Assembly: GCA_036435485.1 (NCBI GenBank)
Contig: JAZHRN010000139.1
Coordinates: 3,844,001 to 3,908,000 of the forward strand
DNA: 64,000 bases
Direction of reading: 5' to 3'
Origin: Saposhnikovia divaricata
Lineage: Eukaryota; Streptophyta; Magnoliopsida; Apiales; Apiaceae
Every line of letters begins with the position of its first letter. Within the stretch, counting starts at the first letter, position 1. A program made the translations under genes and the position numbers. Positions 1 through 13,359 of the stretch are shown piece by piece. The notes under the pieces are model-generated. The model searched no databases. It saw only the letters and a list, made by a program, of their open reading frames with translations, and was not told where the DNA came from.

Positions 1-169
1 ATCCTCAAAGGGGTTAGTACACGGGATATTGTTAAAAATCGAGTCGGGCCATTTTATGGATATTTTTACATATTTTGTTCCTATGGGTTATTGGAATTCA
101 ACACAATTTTATTTAACGGAGTTCGGACCGGAATCTGAGCTGATATGATCGAAACTCGGTTTTCGGAAA
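1..169 (+). repeat. Reference monomer, subtype A (family X)
   Basis: Phase 1-169 as used throughout. The 5' half has CGAGTCGGGCC or CGAGTCGGACC, then ATTTTATGGATATTTTTAC. The 3' half has AACACAATTTTATTTAACGG, GTTCGGACCGG and TGATATGATCGAAACTCGG, and ends CGGAAACTT. It normally follows a Y-family monomer and is followed by a monomer with CAAGTC. T-tracts at phases 52-55, 63-67 and 73-76 and an A-tract at 34-38 make phases 34-76 the AT-rich part of the unit. Confidence 0.95.
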
Positions 170-338
170 CTTCTCAAAGGGATTAGTACACGGGATATTG
201 TTAAAAATCAAGTCGGACAATTTTGTGGATATTTTTACATATTTTGTTCCTATGGGTTATTGGAATTCAATGAAATTTTATTTGGTGCCATTCGGACATG
301 AATCGGGGCTGAAATGACTGAAACTCGGTTTTCGGATA
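170..338 (+). repeat. Reference monomer, subtype B (family Y after X)
   Basis: It opens CTTCTCAAAGGGATTAG and has CAAGTCGGACAATTTTGTGG, then AATGAAATTTTATTTGGTGC and CATTCGGACATG or CATTCGGACCTG. The 3' end is CGGGGCTGAAATGACTG and CGGATAATCCTG. CAAGTC differs from CGAGTC of the other subtypes by a CpG-to-CpA change. Confidence 0.93.
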
Positions 339-507
339 ATCCTGAAAGGGGTTAGTACACGGGATATTGTTAAAAATCGAGTCGGGCCATTTTATATATA
401 TTTTTACATATTTTGTTCCTATGGGTTATTGGAATTCAACGAAATTTTATTTGGTGCCAGTCGGACCTGAATCGGGGCTGAAATGACTGAAACTCGGTTT
501 TCGGATA
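339..507 (+). repeat. Reference monomer, subtype C (family Y, TA-run)
   Basis: The box is CTGAAAGGGG, and the segment after CGAGTC reads CATTTTATATATATTTTTAC, with GG of the usual TATGGATA replaced by TA. The 3' half is AACGAAATTTTATTTGGTGC followed by CAGTCGG here or GAGTCGG in most later copies. This TA-rich stretch carries several of the array's small indels (near 5,130, 9,183, 11,547 and 27,766). Confidence 0.93.
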
Positions 508-676
508 ATCCTCAAAGGGGTTAGTACACGGGATATTGTTAAAAATCGAGTCGGACCATTTTATGGATATTTTTACATATTTTGTTCCTATGGGTTATTG
601 GAATTCAACGCAATTTTATTTAACGAAGTTCGGACCGGAATCGGAGCTAATATGATCGAAACTCGGTTTTCGGAAA
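508..676 (+). repeat. Reference monomer, subtype E (family X)
   Basis: Like A, but with AACGCAATTTTATTTAACGA, AGTTCGGACCGGAATCGGAG and often CTAATATG instead of CTGATATG. A hand count gives 11 CpG in this type of monomer. E replaces A in many higher-order units. Confidence 0.92.
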
Positions 677-3600
677 CTTCTCAAAGGGATTAGTACACGG
701 GATATTGTTAAAAATCAAGTCGGACAATTTTGTGGATATTTTTACATATTTTGTTCCTATGGGTTATTGGAATTCAATGAAATTTTATTTGGTGCCATTC
801 GGACATGAATCGGGGCTGAAATGACTGAAACTCGGTTTTCGGATAATCCTGAAAGGGGTTAGTACACGGGATATTGTTAAAAATCGAGTAGGACCATTTT
901 ATATATATTTTTACATATTTTGTTCCTATGGGTTATTGGAATTCAACGAAATTTTATTTGGTGCGAGTCGGACCTGAATCGGGGCTGAAATGACTGAAAC
1001 TCGGTTTTCGGATAATCCTCAAAGGGGTTAGTACACGGGATATTGTTAAAAATCGAGTCGGGCCATTTTATGGATATTTTTACATATTTTGTTCCTATGG
1101 GTTATTGGAATTCAACACAATTTTATTTAACGGAGTTCGGACCGGAATCTGAGCTGATATGATCGAAACTCGGTTTTCGGAAACTTCTCAAAGGGATTAG
1201 TACACGGGATATTGTTAAAAATCAAGTCGGACAATTTTGTGGATATTTTTACATATTTTGTTCCTATGGGTTATTGGAATTCAATGAAATTTTATTTGGT
1301 GCCATTCGGACATGAATCGGGGCTGAAATGACTGAAACTCGGTTTTCGGATAATCCTGAAAGGGGTTAGTACACGGGATATTGTTAAAAATCGAGTCGGA
1401 CCATTTTATATATATTTTTACATATTTTTTTCCTATGGGTTATTGGAATTCAACGAAATTTTATTTGGTGCGAGTCGGACCTGAATCGGGGCTGAAATGA
1501 CTGAAACTCGGTTTTCGGATAATCCTCAAAGGGGTTAGTACACGGGATATTGTTAAAAATCGAGTCGGACCATTTTATGGATATTTTTACATATTTTGTT
1601 CCTATGGGTTATTGGAATTCAACACAATTTTATTTAACGGAGTTCGGACCGGAATCTGAGCTGATATGATCGAAACTCGGTTTTCGGAAACTTCTCAAAG
1701 GGGTTAGTACACGGGATATTGTTAAAAATCAAGTCGGACCATTTTGTGGATATTTTTACATATTTTGTTCCTATGGGTTATTGGAATTCAACGAAATTTT
1801 ATTTGGTGCCAGTCGGACCTGAATCGGGGCTGAAATGACTGAAACTCGGTTTTCGGATAATCCTGAAAGGGGTTAGTACACGGGATATTGTTAAAAATCG
1901 AGTAGGACCATTTTATATATATTTTTACATATTTTGTTCCTATGGGTTATTGGAATTCAACGAAATTTTATTTGGTGCGAGTCGGACCTGAATCGGGGCT
2001 GAAATGACTGAAACTCGGTTTTCGGATAATCCTCAAAGGGGTTAGTACACGGGATATTGTTAAAAATCGAGTCGGGCCATTTTATGGATATTTTTACATA
2101 TTTTGTTCCTATGGGTTATTGGAATTCAACACAATTTTATTTAACGGAGTTCGGACCGGAATCTTAGCTGATATGATCGAAACTCGGTTTTCGGAAACTT
2201 CTCAAAGGGATTAGTACACGGGATATTGTTAAAAATCAAGTCGGACAATTTTGTGGATATTTTTACATATTTTGTTCCTATGGGTTATTGGAATTCAATG
2301 AAATTTTATTTGGTGCCATTCGGACATGAATCGGGGCTGAAATGACTGAAACTCGGTTTTCGGATAATCCTGAAAGGGGTTAGTACACGGGATATTGTTA
2401 AAAATCGAGTAGGACCATTTTATATATATTTTTACATATTTTGTTCCTATGGGTTATTGGAATTCAACGAAATTTTATTTGGTGCGAGTCGGACCTGAAT
2501 CGGGGCTGAAATGACTGAAACTCGGTTTTCGGATAATCCTCAAAGGGGTTAGTACACGGGATATTGTTAAAAATCGAGTCGGGCCATTTTATGGATATTT
2601 TTACATATTTTGTTCCTATGGGTTATTGGAATTCAACACAATTTTATTTAACGGAGTTCGGACCGGAATCTGAGCTGATATGATCGAAACTCGGTTTTCG
2701 GAAACTTCTCAAAGGGATTAGTACACGGGATATTGTTAAAAATCAAGTCGGACAATTTTGTGGATATTTTTACATATTTTGTTCCTATGGGTTATTGGAA
2801 TTCAATGAAATTTTATTTGGTGCCATTCGGACATGAATCGGGGCTGAAATGACTGAAACTCGGTTTTCGGATAATCCTGAAAGGGGTTAGTACACGGGAT
2901 ATTGTTAAAAATCGAGTCGGACCATTTTATATATATTTTTACATATTTTTTTCCTATGGGTTATTGGAATTCAACGAAATTTTATTTGGTGCGAGTCGGA
3001 CCTGAATCGGGGCTGAAATGACTGAAACTCGGTTTTCGGATAATCCTCAAAGGGGTTAGTACACGGGATATTGTTAAAAATCGAGTCGGACCATTTTATG
3101 GATATTTTTACATATTTTGTTCCTATGGGTTATTGGAATTCAACACAATTTTATTTAACGGAGTTCGGACCGGAATCTGAGCTGATATGATCGAAACTCG
3201 GTTTTCGGAAACTTCTCAAAGGGGTTAGTACACGGGATATTGTTAAAAATCAAGTCGGACCATTTTGTGGATATTTTTACATATTTTGTTCCTATGGGTT
3301 ATTGGAATTCAACGAAATTTTATTTGGTGCCAGTCGGACCTGAATCGGGGCTGAAATGACTGAAACTCGGTTTTCGGATAATCCTGAAAGGGGTTAGTAC
3401 ACGGGATATTGTTAAAAATCGAGTAGGACCATTTTATATATATTTTTACATATTTTGTTCCTATGGGTTATTGGAATTCAACGAAATTTTATTTGGTGCG
3501 AGTCGGACCTGAATCGGGGCTGAAATGACTGAAACTCGGTTTTCGGATAATCCTCAAAGGGGTTAGTACACGGGATATTGTTAAAAATCGAGTCGGGCCA

Positions 3601-3718
3601 TTTTATGGATATTTTTACATATTTTGTTCCTATGGGTTATTGGAATTCAACACAATTTTATTTAACGGAGTTCGGACCGGAATCTTAGCTGATATGATCG
3701 AAACTCGGTTTTCGGAAA
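677..3718 (+). repeat. 9-mer higher-order repeat, 1,521 bp, two copies
   Basis: Two consecutive blocks of nine monomers (677-2,197 and 2,198-3,718) share subtype order and private variants. The ATCTTAGCTG variant is at 2,161 and 3,682. The seven-T variant of CATATTTTTTT is at 1,421 and 2,942. Both pairs are exactly 1,521 bp apart. A third block begins at 3,719 but loses the pattern after two monomers. A further pair of copies lies in the duplicated segment downstream (variants at 6,215 and 7,736, again 1,521 apart). Confidence 0.9.
1691..1859 (+). repeat. Reference monomer, subtype D (family Y after X)
   Basis: The 5' half has CAAGTCGGACCATTTTGTGG after CTTCTCAAAGGGG. The 3' half is AACGAAATTTTATTTGGTGC plus CAGTCGGACCTG. 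D follows an A or E monomer and forms the second half of the A-D dimer that is locally amplified at 45.3-46.8 kb. Confidence 0.92.
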
Positions 3719-5070
3719 CTTCTCAAAGGGATTAGTACACGGGATATTGTTAAAAATCAAGTCGGACAATTTTGTGGATATTTTTACATATTTTGTTCCT
3801 ATGGGTTATTGGAATTCAATGAAATTTTATTTGGTGCCATTCGGACATGAATCGGGGCTGAAATGACTGAAACTCGGTTTTCGGATAATCCTGAAAGGGG
3901 TTAGTACACGGGATATTGTTAAAAATCGAGTCGGACCATTTTATATATATTTTTACATATTTTGTTCCTATGGGTTATTGGAATTCAACGAAATTTTATT
4001 TGGTGCGAGTCGGACCTGAATCGGGGCTGAAATGACTGAAACTCGGTTTTCGGATAATCCTCAAAGGGGTTAGTACACGGGATATTGTTAAAAATCGAGT
4101 CGGACCATTTTATGGATATTTTTACATATTTTGTTCCTATGGGTTATTGGAATTCAACACAATTTTATTTAACGGAGTTCGGACCGGAATCTGAGCTGAT
4201 ATGATCGAAACTCGGTTTTCGGAAACTTCTCAAAGGGGTTAGTACACGGGATATTGTTAAAAATCAAGTCGGACCATTTTGTGGATATTTTTACAAATTT
4301 TGTTCCTATGGGTTATTGGAATTCAACGAAATTTTATTTGGTGCCAGTCGGACCTGAATCGGGGCTGAAATGACTGAAACTCGGTTTTCGGATAATCCTC
4401 AAAGGGGTTAGTACACGGGATATTGTTAAAAATCGAGTCGGACCATTTTATGGATATTTTTACATATTTTGTTCCTATGGGTTATTGGAATTCAACGCAA
4501 TTTTATTTAACGGAGTTCGGACCGGAATCTGAGCTGATATGATCGAAACTCGGTTTTCGGAAACTTCTCAAAGGGGTTAGTACACGGGATATTGTTAAAA
4601 ATCAAGTCGGACCATTTTGTGGATATTTTTACATATTTTGTTCCTATGGGTTATTGGAATTCAACGAAATTTTATTTGGTGCCAGTCGGACCTGAATCGG
4701 GGCTGAAATGACTGAAACTCGGTTTTCGGATAATCCTCAAAGGGGTTAGTACACGGGATATTGTTAAAAATCGAGTCGGACCATTTTATGGATATTTTTA
4801 CATATTTTGTTCCTATGGGTTATTGGAATTCAACGCAATTTTATTTAACGAAGTTCGGACCGGAATCGGAGCTAATATGATCGAAACTCGGTTTTCGGAA
4901 ACTTCTCAAAGGGGTTAGTACACGGGATATTGTTAAAAATCAAGTCGGACAATTTTGTGGATATTTTTACATATTTTGTTCCTATGGGTTATTTGAATTC
5001 AATGAAATTTTATTTGGTGCCATTCGGACATGAATCGGGGCTGAAATGACTGAAACTCGGTTTTCGGATA

Positions 5071-5237
5071 ATCCTGAAAGGGGTTAGTACACGGGATATT
5101 GTTAAAAATCGAGTCGGACCATTTTATATATATTTACATATTTTGTTCCTATGGGTTATTGGAATTCAACACAATTTTATTTAACGGAGTTCGGACCGGA
5201 ATCTGAGCTGATATGATCGAAACTCGGTTTTCGGAAA
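5071..5237 (+). repeat. Chimeric C/A monomer at the duplication junction
   Basis: This monomer starts as subtype C with a 2-bp-shortened TA run, then switches to the subtype A 3' half (AACACAATTTTATTTAACGG). The copy of the same monomer at about 9,125 continues as normal C (AACGAAATTTT, GGTGCGAG). The switch lies in identical sequence between about 5,137 and 5,170, as expected for homologous unequal exchange between aligned monomers. Confidence 0.85.
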
Positions 5238-8200
5238 CTTCTCAAAGGGATTAGTACACGGGATATTGTTAAAAATCAAGTCGGACAATTTTGTGGATAT
5301 TTTTACATATTTTGTTCCTATGGGTTATTGGAATTCAATGAAATTTTATTTGGTGCCATTCGGACATGAATCGGGGCTGAAATGACTGAAACTCGGTTTT
5401 CGGATAATCCTGAAAGGGGTTAGTACACGGGATATTGTTAAAAATCGAGTCGGACCATTTTATATATATTTTTACATATTTTTTTCCTATGGGTTATTGG
5501 AATTCAACGAAATTTTATTTGGTGCGAGTCGGACCTGAATCGGGGCTGAAATGACTGAAACTCGGTTTTCGGATAATCCTCAAAGGGGTTAGTACACGGG
5601 ATATTGTTAAAAATCGAGTCGGACCATTTTATGGATATTTTTACATATTTTGTTCCTATGGGTTATTGGAATTCAACACAATTTTATTTAACGGAGTTCG
5701 GACCGGAATCTGAGCTGATATGATCGAAACTCGGTTTTCGGAAACTTCTCAAAGGGGTTAGTACACGGGATATTGTTAAAAATCAAGTCGGACCATTTTG
5801 TGGATATTTTTACATATTTTGTTCCTATGGGTTATTGGAATTCAACGAAATTTTATTTGGTGCCAGTCGGACCTGAATCGGGGCTGAAATGACTGAAACT
5901 CGGTTTTCGGATAATCCTGAAAGGGGTTAGTACACGGGATATTGTTAAAAATCGAGTAGGACCATTTTATATATATTTTTACATATTTTGTTCCTATGGG
6001 TTATTGGAATTCAACGAAATTTTATTTGGTGCGAGTCGGACCTGAATCGGGGCTGAAATGACTGAAACTCGGTTTTCGGATAATCCTCAAAGGGGTTAGT
6101 ACACGGGATATTGTTAAAAATCGAGTCGGGCCATTTTATGGATATTTTTACATATTTTGTTCCTATGGGTTATTGGAATTCAACACAATTTTATTTAACG
6201 GAGTTCGGACCGGAATCTTAGCTGATATGATCGAAACTCGGTTTTCGGAAACTTCTCAAAGGGATTAGTACACGGGATATTGTTAAAAATCAAGTCGGAC
6301 AATTTTGTGGATATTTTTACATATTTTGTTCCTATGGGTTATTGGAATTCAATGAAATTTTATTTGGTGCCATTCGGACATGAATCGGGGCTGAAATGAC
6401 TGAAACTCGGTTTTCGGATAATCCTGAAAGGGGTTAGTACACGGGATATTGTTAAAAATCGAGTAGGACCATTTTATATATATATTTACATATTTTGTTC
6501 CTATGGGTTATTGGAATTCAACGAAATTTTATTTGGTGCGAGTCGGACCTGAATCGGGGCTGAAATGACTGAAACTCGGTTTTCGGATAATCCTCAAAGG
6601 GGTTAGTACACGGGATATTGTTAAAAATCGAGTCGGGCCATTTTATGGATATTTTTACATATTTTGTTCCTATGGGTTATTGGAATTCAACACAATTTTA
6701 TTTAACGGAGTTCGGACCGGAATCTGAGCTGATATGATCGAAACTCGGTTTTCGGAAACTTCTCAAAGGGATTAGTACACGGGATATTGTTAAAAATCAA
6801 GTCGGACAATTTTGTGGATATTTTTACATATTTTGTTCCTATGGGTTATTGGAATTCAATGAAATTTTATTTGGTGCCATTCGGACATGAATCGGGGCTG
6901 AAATGACTGAAACTCGGTTTTCGGATAATCCTGAAAGGGGTTAGTACACGGGATATTGTTAAAAATCGAGTCGGACCATTTTATATATATTTTTACATAT
7001 TTTTTTCCTATGGGTTATTGGAATTCAACGAAATTTTATTTGGTGCGAGTCGGACCTGAATCGGGGCTGAAATGACTGAAACTCGGTTTTCGGATAATCC
7101 TCAAAGGGGTTAGTACACGGGATATTGTTAAAAATCGAGTCGGACCATTTTATGGATATTTTTACATATTTTGTTCCTATGGGTTATTGGAATTCAACAC
7201 AATTTTATTTAACGGAGTTCGGACCGGAATCTGAGCTGATATGATCGAAACTCGGTTTTCGGAAACTTCTCAAAGGGGTTAGTACACGGGATATTGTTAA
7301 AAATCAAGTCGGACCATTTTGTGGATATTTTTACATATTTTGTTCCTATGGGTTATTGGAATTCAACGAAATTTTATTTGGTGCCAGTCGGACCTGAATC
7401 GGGGCTGAAATGACTGAAACTCGGTTTTCGGATAATCCTGAAAGGGGTTAGTACACGGGATATTGTTAAAAATCGAGTAGGACCATTTTATATATATTTT
7501 TACATATTTTGTTCCTATGGGTTATTGGAATTCAACGAAATTTTATTTGGTGCGAGTCGGACCTGAATCGGGGCTGAAATGACTGAAACTCGGTTTTCGG
7601 ATAATCCTCAAAGGGGTTAGTACACGGGATATTGTTAAAAATCGAGTCGGGCCATTTTATGGATATTTTTACATATTTTGTTCCTATGGGTTATTGGAAT
7701 TCAACACAATTTTATTTAACGGAGTTCGGACCGGAATCTTAGCTGATATGATCGAAACTCGGTTTTCGGAAACTTCTCAAAGGGATTAGTACACGGGATA
7801 TTGTTAAAAATCAAGTCGGACAATTTTGTGGATATTTTTACATATTTTGTTCCTATGGGTTATTGGAATTCAATGAAATTTTATTTGGTGCCATTCGGAC
7901 ATGAATCGGGGCTGAAATGACTGAAACTCGGTTTTCGGATAATCCTGAAAGGGGTTAGTACACGGGATATTGTTAAAAATCGAGTCGGACCATTTTATAT
8001 ATATTTTTACATATTTTGTTCCTATGGGTTATTGGAATTCAACGAAATTTTATTTGGTGCGAGTCGGACCTGAATCGGGGCTGAAATGACTGAAACTCGG
8101 TTTTCGGATAATCCTCAAAGGGGTTAGTACACGGGATATTGTTAAAAATCGAGTCGGACCATTTTATGGATATTTTTACATATTTTGTTCCTATGGGTTA

Positions 8201-8289
8201 TTGGAATTCAACACAATTTTATTTAACGGAGTTCGGACCGGAATCTGAGCTGATATGATCGAAACTCGGTTTTCGGAAACTTCTCAAAG

Positions 8290-11200
8290 GGGTTAGTACA
8301 CGGGATATTGTTAAAAATCAAGTCGGACCATTTTGTGGATATTTTTACAAATTTTGTTCCTATGGGTTATTGGAATTCAACGAAATTTTATTTGGTGCCA
8401 GTCGGACCTGAATCGGGGCTGAAATGACTGAAACTCGGTTTTCGGATAATCCTCAAAGGGGTTAGTACACGGGATATTGTTAAAAATCGAGTCGGACCAT
8501 TTTATGGATATTTTTACATATTTTGTTCCTATGGGTTATTGGAATTCAACGCAATTTTATTTAACGGAGTTCGGACCGGAATCTGAGCTGATATGATCGA
8601 AACTCGGTTTTCGGAAACTTCTCAAAGGGGTTAGTACACGGGATATTGTTAAAAATCAAGTCGGACCATTTTGTGGATATTTTTACATATTTTGTTCCTA
8701 TGGGTTATTGGAATTCAACGAAATTTTATTTGGTGCCAGTCGGACCTGAATCGGGGCTGAAATGACTGAAACTCGGTTTTCGGATAATCCTCAAAGGGGT
8801 TAGTACACGGGATATTGTTAAAAATCGAGTCGGACCATTTTATGGATATTTTTACATATTTTGTTCCTATGGGTTATTGGAATTCAACGCAATTTTATTT
8901 AACGAAGTTCGGACCGGAATCGGAGCTAATATGATCGAAACTCGGTTTTCGGAAACTTCTCAAAGGGGTTAGTACACGGGATATTGTTAAAAATCAAGTC
9001 GGACAATTTTGTGGATATTTTTACATATTTTGTTCCTATGGGTTATTTGAATTCAATGAAATTTTATTTGGTGCCATTCGGACATGAATCGGGGCTGAAA
9101 TGACTGAAACTCGGTTTTCGGATAATCCTGAAAGGGGTTAGTACACGGGATATTGTTAAAAATCGAGTCGGACCATTTTATATATATTTACATATTTTGT
9201 TCCTATGGGTTATTGGAATTCAACGAAATTTTATTTGGTGCGAGTCGGACCTGAATCGGGGCTGAAATGACTGAAACTCGGTTTTCGGATAATCCTCAAA
9301 GGGGTTAGTACACGGGATATTGTTAAAAATCGAGTCGGACCATTTTATGGATATTTTTACATATTTTGTTCCTATGGGTTATTGGAATTCAACGCAATTT
9401 TATTTAACGAAGTTCGGACCGGAATCGGAGCTAATATGATCGAAACTCGGTTTTCGGAAACTTCTCAAAGGGATTAGTACACGGGATATTGTTAAAAATC
9501 AAGTCGGACAATTTTGTGGATATTTTTACATATTTTGTTCCTATGGGTTATTTGAATTCAATGAAATTTTATTTGGTGCCATTCGGACATGAATCGGGGC
9601 TGAAATGACTGAAACTCGGTTTTCGGATAATCCTGAAAGGGGTTAGTACACGGGATATTGTTAAAAATCGAGTCGGACCATTTTATATATATTTTTACAT
9701 ATTTTGTTCCTATGGGTTATTGGAATTCAACGAAATTTTATTTGGTGCGAGTCGGACCTGAATCGGGGCTGAAATGACTGAAACTCGGTTTTCGGATAAT
9801 CCTCAAAGGGGTTAGTACACGGGATATTGTTAAAAATCGAGTCGGACCATTTTATGGATATTTTTACATATTTTGTTCCTATGGGTTATTGGAATTCAAC
9901 GCAATTTTATTTAACGAAGTTCGGACCGAAATCGGAGCTAATATGATCGAAACTCGGTTTTCGGAAACTTCTCAAAGGGATTAGTACACGGGATATTGTT
10001 AAAAATCAAGTCGGACAATTTTGTGGATATTTTTACATATTTTGTTCCTATGGGTTATTGGAATTCAATGAAATTTTATTTGGTGCCATTCGGACATGAA
10101 TCGGGGCTGAAATGACTGAAACTCGGTTTTCGGATAATCCTGAAAGGGATTAGTACACGGGATATTGTTAAAAATCAAGTCGGACAATTTTGTGGATATT
10201 TTTACATATTTTGTTCCTATGGGTTATTGGAATTCAATGAAATTTTATTTGGTGCCATTCGGACATGAATCGGGGCTGAAATGACTGAAACTCGGTTTTC
10301 GGATAATCCTGAAAGGGGTTAGTACACGGGATATTGTTAAAAATCGAGTCGGACAATTTTATATATATTTTTACATATTTTGTTCCTATGGGTTATTGGA
10401 ATTCAACGAAATTTTATTTGGTGCGAGTCGGACCTGAATCGGGGCTGAAATGACTGAAACTCGGTTTTCGGATAATCCTCAAAGGGGTTAGTACACGGGA
10501 TATTGTTAAAAATCGAGTCGGGCCATTTTATGGATATTTTTACATATTTTGTTCCTATGGGTTATTGGAATTCAACACAATTTTATTTAACGGAGTTCGG
10601 ACCGGAATCTGAGCTGATATGATCGAAACTCGGTTTTCGGAAACTTCTCAAAGGGGTTAGTACACGGGATATTGTTAAAAATCAAGTCGGACCATTTTGT
10701 GGATATTTTTACATATTTTGTTCCTATGGGTTATTGGAATTCAACGAAATTTTATTTGGTGCCAGTCGGACCTGAATCGGGGCTGAAATGACGGAAACTC
10801 GGTTTTCGGATAATCCTCAAAGGGGTTAGTACACGGGATATTGTTAAAAATCGAGTCGGACCATTTTATGGATATTTTTACATATTTTGTTCCTATGGGT
10901 TATTGGAATTCAACGCAATTTTATTTAACGGAGTTCGGACCGGAATCTGAGCTAATATGATCGAAACTCGGTTTTCGGAAACTTCTCAAAGGGGTTAGTA
11001 CACGGGATATTGTTAAAAATCAAGTCGGACCATTTTGTGGATATTTTTACATATTTTGTTCCTATGGGTTATTGGAATTCAACGAAATTTTATTTGGTGC
11101 CAGTCGGACCTGAATCGGGGCTGAAATGACTGAAACTCGGTTTTCGGATAATCCTCAAAGGGGTTAGTACACGGGATATTGTTAAAAATCGAGTCGGACC

Positions 11201-13015
11201 ATTTTATGGATATTTTTACATATTTTGTTCCTATGGGTTATTGGAATTCAACGCAATTTTATTTAACGAAGTTCGGACCGGAATCGGAGCTAATATGATC
11301 GAAACTCGGTTTTCGGAAACTTCTCAAAGGGGTTAGTACACGGGATATTGTTAAAAATCAAGTCGGACAATTTTGTGGATATTTTTACATATTTTGTTCC
11401 TATGGGTTATTTGAATTCAATGAAATTTTATTTGGTGCCATTCGGACATGAATCGGGGCTGAAATGACTGAAACTCGGTTTTCGGATAATCCTGAAAGGG
11501 GTTAGTACACGGGATATTGTTAAAAATCGAGTCGGACCATTTTATATATATTTACATATTTTGTTATTATGGGTTATTGGAATTCAACGAAATTTTATTT
11601 GGTGCGAGTCGGACCTGAATCGGGGCTGAAATGACTGAAACTCGGTTTTCGGATAATCCTCAAAGGGGTTAGTACACGGGATATTGTTAAAAATCGAGTC
11701 GGACCATTTTATGGATATTTTTACATATTTTGTTCCTATGGGTTATTGGAATTCAACGCAATTTTATTTAACGAAGTTCGGACCGGAATCGGAGCTAATA
11801 TGATCGAAACTCGGTTTTCGGAAACTTCTCAAAGGGATTAGTACACGGGATATTGTTAAAAATCAAGTCGGACAATTTTGTGGATATTTTTACATATTTT
11901 GTTCCTATGGGTTATTTGAATTCAATGAAATTTTATTTGGTGCCATTCGGACATGAATCGGGGCTGAAATGACTGAAACTCGGTTTTCGGATAATCCTGA
12001 AAGGGGTTAGTACACGGGATATTGTTAAAAATCGAGTCGGACCATTTTATATATATTTTTACATATTTTGTTCCTATGGGTTATTGGAATTCAACGAAAT
12101 TTTATTTGGTGCGAGTCGGACCTGAATCGGGGCTGAAATGACTGAAACTCGGTTTTCGGATAATCCTCAAAGGGGTTAGTACACGGGATATTGTTAAAAA
12201 TCGAGTCGGACCATTTTATGGATATTTTTACATATTTTGTTCCTATGGGTTATTGGAATTCAACGCAATTTTATTTAACGAAGTTCGGACCGAAATCGGA
12301 GCTAATATGATCGAAACTCGGTTTTCGGAAACTTCTCAAAGGGATTAGTACACGGGATATTGTTAAAAATCAAGTCGGACAATTTTGTGGATATTTTTAC
12401 ATATTTTGTTCCTATGGGTTATTGGAATTCAATGAAATTTTATTTGGTGCCATTCGGACATGAATCGGGGCTGAAATGACTGAAACTCGGTTTTCGGATA
12501 ATCCTGAAAGGGATTAGTACACGGGATATTGTTAAAAATCAAGTCGGACAATTTTGTGGATATTTTTACATATTTTGTTCCTATGGGTTATTGGAATTCA
12601 ATGAAATTTTATTTGGTGCCATTCGGACATGAATCGGGGCTGAAATGACTGAAACTCGGTTTTCGGATAATCCTGAAAGGGGTTAGTACACGGGATATTG
12701 TTAAAAATCGAGTCGGACAATTTTATATATATTTTTACATATTTTGTTCCTATGGGTTATTGGAATTCAACGAAATTTTATTTGGTGCGAGTCGGACCTG
12801 AATCGGGGCTGAAATGACTGAAACTCGGTTTTCGGATAATCCTCAAAGGGGTTAGTACACGGGATATTGTTAAAAATCGAGTCGGGCCATTTTATGGATA
12901 TTTTTACATATTTTGTTCCTATGGGTTATTGGAATTCAACACAATTTTATTTAACGGAGTTCAGACCGGAATCTGAGCTGATATGATCGAAACTCGGTTT
13001 TCGGAAACTTCTCAA
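8290..13015 (+). repeat. 2,364-bp tandem duplication (14 monomers minus 2 bp)
   Basis: Shared private variants are spaced 2,364 bp: TTTGAATTC at 9,046 and 11,410 and again at 9,551 and 11,915, the short TA run at 9,175 and 11,539, and TGAAAGGGAT at 10,141 and 12,505. Similarity ends close to 10,655 and 13,015, so the copies are about 8.29-10.65 and 10.65-13.01 kb. Copy-specific changes include GACGGAAACTC near 10,791 and TTGTTATTATGGG near 11,560. Confidence 0.82.
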
Positions 13016-13359
13016 AGGGATTAGTACACGGGATATTGTTAAAAATCAAGTCGGACAATTTTGTGGATATTTTTACATATTTTGTTCCTATGGGTTATTG
13101 GAATTCAATTAAATTTTATTTGGTGCCATTCGGACATGAATCGGGGCTGAAATGACTGAAACTCGGTTTTCGGATAATCCTGAAAGGGGTTAGTACACGG
13201 GATATTGTTAAAAATCGAGTCAGACCATTTTATATATATTTTTACATATTTTGTTCCTATGGGTTATTGGAATTCAACGAAATTTTATTTGGTGCGAGTC
13301 GGACCTGAATCGGGGCTGAAATGACTGAAACTCGGTTTTCGGATAATCCTCAAAGGGGT

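Larger units (their letters stand above)
1090..9205 (+). repeat. 4,054-bp tandem segmental duplication (24 monomers minus 2 bp)
   Basis: Rare variants repeat at exactly 4,054 bp: seven-T at 1,421 and 5,475, ATCTTAGCTG at 2,161 and 6,215, TTACAAATTTTG at 4,291 and 8,345, and the 2-bp-short TA run at 5,121 and 9,175. The unit itself contains two 9-mer higher-order repeats, so amplification happened at two scales. Copy 1 spans about 1.1-5.15 kb and copy 2 about 5.15-9.2 kb. They join inside one chimeric monomer. Confidence 0.9.

Noticed and set aside
30..135. An ancestral half-monomer of about 80 bp, since GAGTCGGACC (phase 41-50) and AGTTCGGACC (phase ~120-129) resemble each other
   Set aside because: Similarity is limited to about 10-15 bases around TCGGACC. 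The rest of the halves does not align by eye, so a dimeric origin is not supported.
1..169. CENP-B box (TTCG, A and CGGG at fixed spacing) in the monomer
   Set aside because: ATTCGGACCTGAATCGGGG in family Y has TTCG and CGGG but two bases too far apart and without the central A in place. The other TTCG or CGGG sites match only half of the box. Reverse-strand sites also match only half.
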